DNA of 18,635 bases from Spirochaetota bacterium (GTDB lineage: Bacteria; Spirochaetota; UBA4802; UBA5368): NCBI GenBank assembly GCA_017998475.1, contig JAGODA010000021.1, forward strand, positions 1-18,635. The letters run 5' to 3'. The position numbers were made by a program, and so were the translations under genes. Within the stretch, counting starts at the first letter, position 1, and each line of letters begins with the position of its first letter. The notes under the pieces are model-generated. The model saw only the letters and a program-made list of their open reading frames with translations, was not told the DNA's origin and did no database searches. This document shows, one piece after another, positions 14,513 to 18,635 of the stretch.

Positions 14513-16417
14513 ATGGGAAACAGATGGTATATAACCCAGCAGACCTTTCCGGAACTCCTCAACCGGAACGCAGTAAAATTCGGCATGCGCCGGGCCCAGT
14601 GGTGGAAGAACGGGCCCAACGGCACGGCATCTCTGACCTACGCGGAACTCTGGATTCTGGTCCGCGAAATGGCCTCGGGGCTCATGGAACTCGGGATTCA
14701 GAAGGGCGACCGGGTGGCCGTTATGGCACATACCTCGCCCGAATGGGTGTGGGCCGACTACTCGACGCTCTGCGCCGCGGGCGTCACCGTGTGCGTGTAT
14801 CCGACCCTCTCGGCAAAGGAGCTCGCGTTCATCGTGAACGATTCGGGTTCCCGAATCCTTTACGTGCAGGACGAGGAGATGCTCGAGCGCGCCCTGGGCG
14901 CCGCGGCTGAAATGCCCGGACTCGAGAAGATCGTCATCATGAAAGACGAATGCTCGTACGCGGACCCGCGCGTCATGGGCCTCTCCGCCCTCCGCGCGCT
15001 GGGAGTACGGCTCCTGTCGCGCGACAAGCTCGCCTACGAGCGCCGGTGGCGATCGGTCGATCTGTTGGATCCCATGACCATCGTCTACACCTCCGGCACG
15101 ACGGGCAGGCAGAAGGGCGCCGTCCACACGCATTTCAGCATCAACGCGGCCTGCTGCCGCGACATGCGGCTGGTGCCCGAGTACCGTGCGGACGACGTCA
15201 TGCTCTCGTTTCTGCCGCTGGCGCACACCTACGAGCGCGAGTGCGGGCACGGCACGGCGATGCACGCGGCGGTCACCATCGCCTACTCCTCGCCCATGAC
15301 GCTCGTGGCGGACCTCCAGGTATTCAGGCCGACTGTCTTCATGTCGGTCCCCCGCATCTACGAACGCATCTACATGGCCATGCGGGACATGGCCTCGCAA
15401 TCGCCGGTAAAGAAGAAGATATTCGATTTCGCCATCCGCACCGGCCTGGAGCTCACCGAGGCGCGCGCCGACGCCAACGGTTTTATCGACATGTCCGAGG
15501 GGATCGACTTCACGGCCGGTATCCGCCGCGGCCTGGTCTTCAAATACCGCCTTGTCGACAAACTCGTTTTCAGCAAGGTGCGCGAGAAGCTCGGCGGGCG
15601 CTTCCGCTTCGCCTTCTCCGCCGCGGGGAGCCTTCCGGCCGACCTCTGCAAGGTTTTCATGGCGATGGGCGTCCGCATCTACGAGGGCTACGGCGCCACC
15701 GAAACCTGCAACACGGTGAACCTCAACCGTCCGAACCAGGTACTGCCCGGCTACGTCGGCCCGGTATGCAACGGCGTGGAGGGCCGCGTAGCCCCCGACG
15801 GGGAATGGCAGGTGCGCGGCGACAACATCATCACCCACTACTGGAACAACCCCGAGGCGACGAAGGAGGCCTTCACCGAAGACGGCTTTTACAAGACGGG
15901 CGATATCGTGGTGATGGGGCCCGACGGGTACATCAAGATCGTTGACCGCAAGAAGGGCATCATGGTGCTCGACACGGGCAAGAACATCCCCTCGGCGAAG
16001 ATCGAAAGCCTCTTTTCGGTCAGCCGCTGGGTGGACATCGTCGTACCAATCGCCGACGAGAAGCCCTTCGTCTCGGCGCTTGTGGTGCCGAAATTCGACG
16101 CCTTCATCCAGCTTTTCGACGCGGAGGGGGTTTCATACGACAAAACCGCCCTCCATTTCTTCGGCGAGGGCGCCGCGCGGATGTGCGTTACCGTGGGCGA
16201 AGACTTCATAGCGAACGAGAAGCTCAAGAAACTGGTCGACGAGGACATCCAGGCCGCAAACAAAGAGCTTGAGGAATTCGAACGCGTTAAGAAGTATGCG
16301 ATCGTTCCCCGGCGATTCACCGAGCTTCACGGCGAGATGACGCCCACGCTCAAAGTCAAACGGAACGTCGTATTAAGGAATTTCGAGCGGGAGATACAGG
16401 GCCTGTATCAGAAATAA
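14513..16417 (+). CDS. Long-chain acyl-CoA synthetase (AMP-forming)
   Basis: This enzyme activates fatty acids to acyl-AMP with ATP and then transfers the acyl group to CoA, feeding lipid synthesis or beta-oxidation; it is cytosolic or membrane-associated. The 634-residue protein has all adenylate-forming motifs: the P-loop YTSGTTGRQKGA (192-203), LPLAHTYER (234-242), YGATET (393-398), YKTGD (460-464), the hinge DRKKGI with GKNI (478-492) and the C-terminal PTLKVKR (611-617) holding the late catalytic lysine. Length and motif spacing match the FAA/COG1022-type group rather than the shorter FadD. ATG at 14513 has AGGAGG 7 nt upstream. It is transcribed away from the symporter operon and followed by its own terminator. 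Confidence 0.95.
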   Translation: MGNRWYITQQTFPELLNRNAVKFGMRRAQWWKNGPNGTASLTYAELWILVREMASGLMELGIQKGDRVAVMAHTSPEWVWADYSTLCAAGVTVCVYPTLSAKELAFIVNDSGSRILYVQDEEMLERALGAAAEMPGLEKIVIMKDECSYADPRVMGLSALRALGVRLLSRDKLAYERRWRSVDLLDPMTIVYTSGTTGRQKGAVHTHFSINAACCRDMRLVPEYRADDVMLSFLPLAHTYERECGHGTAMHAAVTIAYSSPMTLVADLQVFRPTVFMSVPRIYERIYMAMRDMASQSPVKKKIFDFAIRTGLELTEARADANGFIDMSEGIDFTAGIRRGLVFKYRLVDKLVFSKVREKLGGRFRFAFSAAGSLPADLCKVFMAMGVRIYEGYGATETCNTVNLNRPNQVLPGYVGPVCNGVEGRVAPDGEWQVRGDNIITHYWNNPEATKEAFTEDGFYKTGDIVVMGPDGYIKIVDRKKGIMVLDTGKNIPSAKIESLFSVSRWVDIVVPIADEKPFVSALVVPKFDAFIQLFDAEGVSYDKTALHFFGEGAARMCVTVGEDFIANEKLKKLVDEDIQAANKELEEFERVKKYAIVPRRFTELHGEMTPTLKVKRNVVLRNFEREIQGLYQK

Positions 16418-16427
16418 GCCGCGCATG

Positions 16428-16458
16428 CCCCTCCCCTTGTCCCGGGGAGGGGTATTTT
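16428..16458 (+). terminator. Intrinsic terminator after the acyl-CoA synthetase gene
   Basis: A perfect 9-bp GC-rich stem (CCCCTCCCC/GGGGAGGGG) with a 7-nt loop begins 11 nt after the TAA and is followed by TATTTT. The U-run is short but the stem is very strong. It would make the acyl-CoA synthetase gene a single-gene transcript. Confidence 0.75.
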
Positions 16459-16545
16459 CCGGAATAATACCCGGAAGCTTCCGAACATTCCCGAGGGAAC
16501 GCACCCTTACCGTTAAAAACGATTCCCTGCCCGACCAAATTCCTG

Positions 16546-16572
16546 TTGCCATTTAGCTCCCCTTGATATAAG
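16546..16572 (+). promoter_or_regulatory. Candidate extended -10 promoter for the thioesterase-acyltransferase pair
   Basis: TGATATAAG (16564-16572) is an extended -10 (TGn plus TATAAG, 5 of 6). TTGCCA lies upstream at 16546-16551 with a short 15-nt spacer, which an extended -10 can tolerate. Transcription would begin near 16579, about 50 nt before the thioesterase ATG. A perfect 12-bp palindrome CGGAAGCTTCCG lies further upstream at 16472-16483; it could be an operator or chance. Confidence 0.45.
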
Positions 16573-16628
16573 GCCGTACCCGTGACACGCGCAAGCCGAA
16601 CCCGCATTCAACCGCCAGGGAGGACGTT

Positions 16629-17099
16629 ATGAAGGACAGGGCGTTTCAGGAATACTACCCGGAGCACTTCAGCCATTGCTATGGATGCGGTGTCCTCAAC
16701 GAGCACGGTCTGCGCGTTAAAAGTTACTGGGACGGCGAGGAAAGCGTCTGTTCCTTCCAGCCGCGGCAATACCACACCTCGTTCCCCGGCTTCGTCTACG
16801 GCGGTCTGATCGCCTCCGTGATCGACTGCCACAGCACGGCCAGCGCGGCGGCCGCGGCCTATCGCGCGGAGGGCCGCGCCATGGACACCGACCCGCCCCT
16901 GCGCTACGTGACCGCCTCGCTGAAAGTCGACTATCTGCTGCCCACTCCACTGGGAAGCCCGCTCGAACTGCGCTCCTCGATCAGGGAGATCAAGGGCCGC
17001 AAGGTGGTGGTCGATACGCGGCTAACGGTGGACGGGAAGGAGTGCGTCCGCGGCGAGCTGGTGGCCGTCCGCATCCCCGACACCATGGCAAAAGGCTGA
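16629..17099 (+). CDS. PaaI/4HBT-type hotdog thioesterase
   Basis: Proteins of this hotdog-fold group hydrolyse acyl-CoA or related thioesters. The 156-residue product has the N-terminal CYGCGVLNEHGLRV motif (17-30, common in one PaaI-like subgroup), then the conserved helix start FVYGGLIASVIDCHST (55-70) with Asp66 in the place of the usual acidic catalytic residue, and the strands YVTASLKVDYLLPTPLGSPLEL and GRKVVVDTRLTVDGKECVRGELVAV. ATG at 16629 is preceded by AGGGAGG at 5 nt. The acyltransferase gene starts 5 nt after its stop, and an acyl-CoA synthetase lies upstream, so an acyl-CoA substrate is likely. Chain-length preference cannot be judged. Confidence 0.88.
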   Translation: MKDRAFQEYYPEHFSHCYGCGVLNEHGLRVKSYWDGEESVCSFQPRQYHTSFPGFVYGGLIASVIDCHSTASAAAAAYRAEGRAMDTDPPLRYVTASLKVDYLLPTPLGSPLELRSSIREIKGRKVVVDTRLTVDGKECVRGELVAVRIPDTMAKG

Positions 17100-17104
17100 A
17101 CGGA

Positions 17105-17893
17105 ATGCTCCCCTACTCCGAGTACCAGAAAATCGCGCGTGAATACCACGAACAATTCCGCGCCTACAACCGGAGGAAAAAGGCCTTCTTTAAATGGTAC
17201 TTTAAATTATTCCATCGGCTCGAGGTACGCGGCATCGAGAACGTCCCCGAAGGGGCCGCCGTAATCGCTCCCAACCATGCCGGGGGATACGACCTTGACC
17301 TTCTGGCCCTGGGATATTTCGGACACCCCGCGCGGAAAATCACGCCGATGATCATCGACGACTGGCATTTCATCAGCAGCGCATGGGGCCGCTATTACGT
17401 GGGCTGCGGCATCCCCGTGTGGACGGGCACGGGCCTTAATTACGATTATCTCGACCCCCTGCTCGTGCCGGGCGGTTCCGCGTTCCCGGGCCTTGTCGCA
17501 CTGTTTCCCGAGGGAAACATCCCCCATTTTCTCGATCGGAATATTCTGGGAGTGTTCCATCCCGGAGTCGTCCGCATGGCCCTTCGCTACCGCATACCCG
17601 TCGTTCCCGCGGCGATGGTAGGATTCGACACGGCCTGCCCCGTGCTGAAGGTCATCCATCGCGAAAAGCGCCCTGACGATATCGTCTGCCTTCCGTTCAC
17701 TCTTCCCTTCACGCTTATCGTGGAATACGGCCCTCCCGTGTATCTCGACGAATACTACGGCATGAAGCTCTCAAAACGCGAAGAATACTGGATCGCGAAC
17801 GAAGTCCTGCGCCCGCGCCTACGAGATCTGCTGGCGAAACACCGGCGCACAAGTCTTGCCCCCGTTACAGTCGACATGACACAACCCGCCTGA
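17105..17893 (+). CDS. PlsC-type lysophospholipid/glycerolipid acyltransferase
   Basis: This family transfers acyl groups from acyl-CoA or acyl-ACP to a lipid hydroxyl at the inner membrane. The 262-residue protein has the catalytic HX4D motif in APNHAGGYDLD (His58, Asp63) and the glycerol-phosphate-binding motif ALFPEGNIPH (132-141), with IPVVPAAMVGFD further on as the last conserved block. No clear transmembrane helix is seen. The frame is open back to 17042, but ATG at 17105 lies 5 nt after the thioesterase TGA, has AAAAGG 9 nt upstream and gives a normal N-terminus. The HX4D core is less like PlsC itself than like the broader acyltransferase family, so the acceptor lipid is unknown. Confidence 0.88.
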   Translation: MLPYSEYQKIAREYHEQFRAYNRRKKAFFKWYFKLFHRLEVRGIENVPEGAAVIAPNHAGGYDLDLLALGYFGHPARKITPMIIDDWHFISSAWGRYYVGCGIPVWTGTGLNYDYLDPLLVPGGSAFPGLVALFPEGNIPHFLDRNILGVFHPGVVRMALRYRIPVVPAAMVGFDTACPVLKVIHREKRPDDIVCLPFTLPFTLIVEYGPPVYLDEYYGMKLSKREEYWIANEVLRPRLRDLLAKHRRTSLAPVTVDMTQPA

Positions 17894-17955
17894 CTGCCTG
17901 CGCGCTCATGATGCCGCGCTCGCCTTTCAGCAGGGACATCACATACATTCTCGTG

Positions 17956-17984
17956 TTGCCAAAAACAGGGGCATGCGCTATACT
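17956..17984 (+). promoter_or_regulatory. Strong sigma-70-type promoter of the DUF5329 gene
   Basis: TTGCCA (17956-17961, 4 of 6) and TATACT (17979-17984, 5 of 6) are separated by exactly 17 nt. The usual start 6-7 nt past the -10 falls at 17990-17991, the A of the ATG I assign to the gene. The -10 thus lies downstream of the alternative upstream ATG at 17973. Confidence 0.6.
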
Positions 17985-17990
17985 CGTATC

Positions 17991-18392
17991 ATGAAACTCC
18001 TTGCCGCCTGCCTTCTGCTATGTACCGCACTGGCCGTCGCCGCGCCTCCCGCCGCCTCCCGTACGAACAGCCTCACACCGTGCGAGCGCGCCCGTATACA
18101 CGCCCTGCTCGACGCACTCGAACGCTCGGGGCTCGTCTTCATCCGCAACGGATCGGAACACACGGCGCCCGCCGCGCGGGCCCATCTTGAAATGAAGCTT
18201 GACCGCGCTGGAGGCCGGATTACAACGGCCGAACAGTTCATCGACCGGCTCGCCAGCCGCTCGTCCGCCACGGGAAGGCCCTACACGGTCCGCCTCGACA
18301 ACGGAACGGAGGTCCAGGCGGGAATGTGGCTGCGCGCGCGCCTTGCGGAGATCGACGCGAGAGAGAAAAACCCGGGAAAGGGTATGCCATGA
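17991..18392 (+). CDS. YfeK-like exported protein (DUF5329 family)
   Basis: Function is unknown in this family; E. coli YfeK is the member I recall. The shared core is easy to see: LTPCERARIHALLDAL, LVFIRNGSEHTA, RAHLEMKL, TTAEQFIDRLASRSSATGRPYTVRL and WLRARLAEID. Residues 1-20 (MKLLAACLLLCTALAVAAPP) are a clear Sec signal peptide ending in AVA-A, so the protein is periplasmic; the cysteine is not in a good lipobox. An ATG at 17973 is in frame and would add six residues, but it lies inside the promoter spacer and has a badly spaced AGGGG, so I use 17991 (133 residues). No ribosome site precedes 17991. The DUF2461 gene overlaps its stop by 4 nt. Confidence 0.85.
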   Translation: MKLLAACLLLCTALAVAAPPAASRTNSLTPCERARIHALLDALERSGLVFIRNGSEHTAPAARAHLEMKLDRAGGRITTAEQFIDRLASRSSATGRPYTVRLDNGTEVQAGMWLRARLAEIDAREKNPGKGMP

Positions 18393-18635
18393 TCAAAAAA
18401 CAGACGCTTGATTTCCTAAAAAAACTAACGGCCGACAACTCCCGCGCCTGGTTCAACGCCAACCGCCCGCTCTACGACGCGGCGCGCGCAAACATGCTCG
18501 AATTCGTCACCCTCCTCCTCGGTGAGATCTCCAAGTTCGACCACACCGTTACGGGGGTCGAGCCCGAAGACTGCCTTTTCCGCATATTCCGCGACGCGCG
18601 CTTCTCGCGGGAAAAGACCCCGTACAAGACCAATT
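18389..18635 (+). CDS. DUF2461 family protein, 3' part cut off by window edge
   Basis: The function of this widespread cytosolic family is not established. Hand translation gives 82 residues: an opening MIKKQTLDFLKKLTADNSRAWFNANRPLYD, then CLFRIFRDARFSREKTPYKTN, which matches the family hallmark FRxxRDxRFSxxKxPYKTN. Full-length members have roughly 220 residues, so about a third is visible. ATG at 18389 overlaps the preceding stop as ATGA and has AAAGGG 6 nt upstream, so the two genes are probably co-transcribed and translationally coupled. Confidence 0.88.
   Translation, partial: MIKKQTLDFLKKLTADNSRAWFNANRPLYDAARANMLEFVTLLLGEISKFDHTVTGVEPEDCLFRIFRDARFSREKTPYKTN

Noticed and set aside
14483..15838. 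451-codon minus-strand open frame opposite the acyl-CoA synthetase
   Set aside because: The sense strand encodes all adenylate-forming motifs. The antisense product is His/Arg/Val/Gly-rich without domains, as expected from codon bias in the sense gene.
1..18635. CRISPR arrays, insertion sequences or prophage
   Set aside because: No regularly spaced repeats, transposase or integrase motifs, or terminal inverted repeats were seen. The only regular repeats are the TPR units at protein level.

Overview
The window is an 18.6-kb chromosomal stretch, GC-rich (about 60% by eye) and densely coding, with no sign of phage, transposon, CRISPR or stable RNA genes. Signal peptides, an IF2/NusA/PNPase core cluster and a PlsC-type acyltransferase fit a free-living Gram-negative-type bacterium. 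The phylum cannot be fixed from the sequence. The compact order rimP-nusA-infB-rbfA-truB-rpsO-pnp is compatible with a spirochaete or a deltaproteobacterium-like lineage, and this is only a guess.

Region 1 (1-7,810, all minus strand) is the conserved translation/RNA-metabolism operon. Read in transcription order it is rimP, nusA, infB, rbfA, truB, rpsO and pnp (pnp runs off the left edge). It links 30S maturation (RimP, RbfA, S15), initiation (IF2), transcription elongation (NusA), tRNA modification (TruB) and RNA decay (PNPase). An AT-rich promoter-like stretch at about 7,770-7,807 precedes it. A textbook intrinsic terminator at 7,684-7,711 sits between that stretch and the rimP start, suggesting attenuation. 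Hairpins also lie in front of rpsO and between rpsO and pnp.

Region 2 (7,890-14,139, minus strand) is a tightly packed five-gene accessory operon. In order it holds an SGLT-type sodium/solute symporter, a 67-aa two-helix membrane protein, an exported protein with 6+6 TPR repeats, an APC-type amino-acid permease, and a fold-type II PLP enzyme of the D-cysteine desulfhydrase/ACC deaminase family with an altered active-site loop. Three of the four junctions overlap by 8-11 nt, so the genes are probably made together. The combination (two unrelated transporters, an exported scaffold protein and an amino-acid-degrading enzyme) is the most unusual part of the window.

Region 3 (14,140-14,512) is a divergent intergenic region with a very AT-rich core carrying three AATATAC repeats and a candidate plus-strand promoter.

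Region 4 (14,513-18,635, plus strand) holds lipid genes. A long-chain acyl-CoA synthetase has its own terminator. A hotdog thioesterase and a PlsC-type acyltransferase follow as a pair with 5 nt between them. Last come a YfeK-like (DUF5329) exported protein, whose promoter seems to place transcription start at or very near its start codon, and a truncated DUF2461 gene overlapping it by 4 nt.
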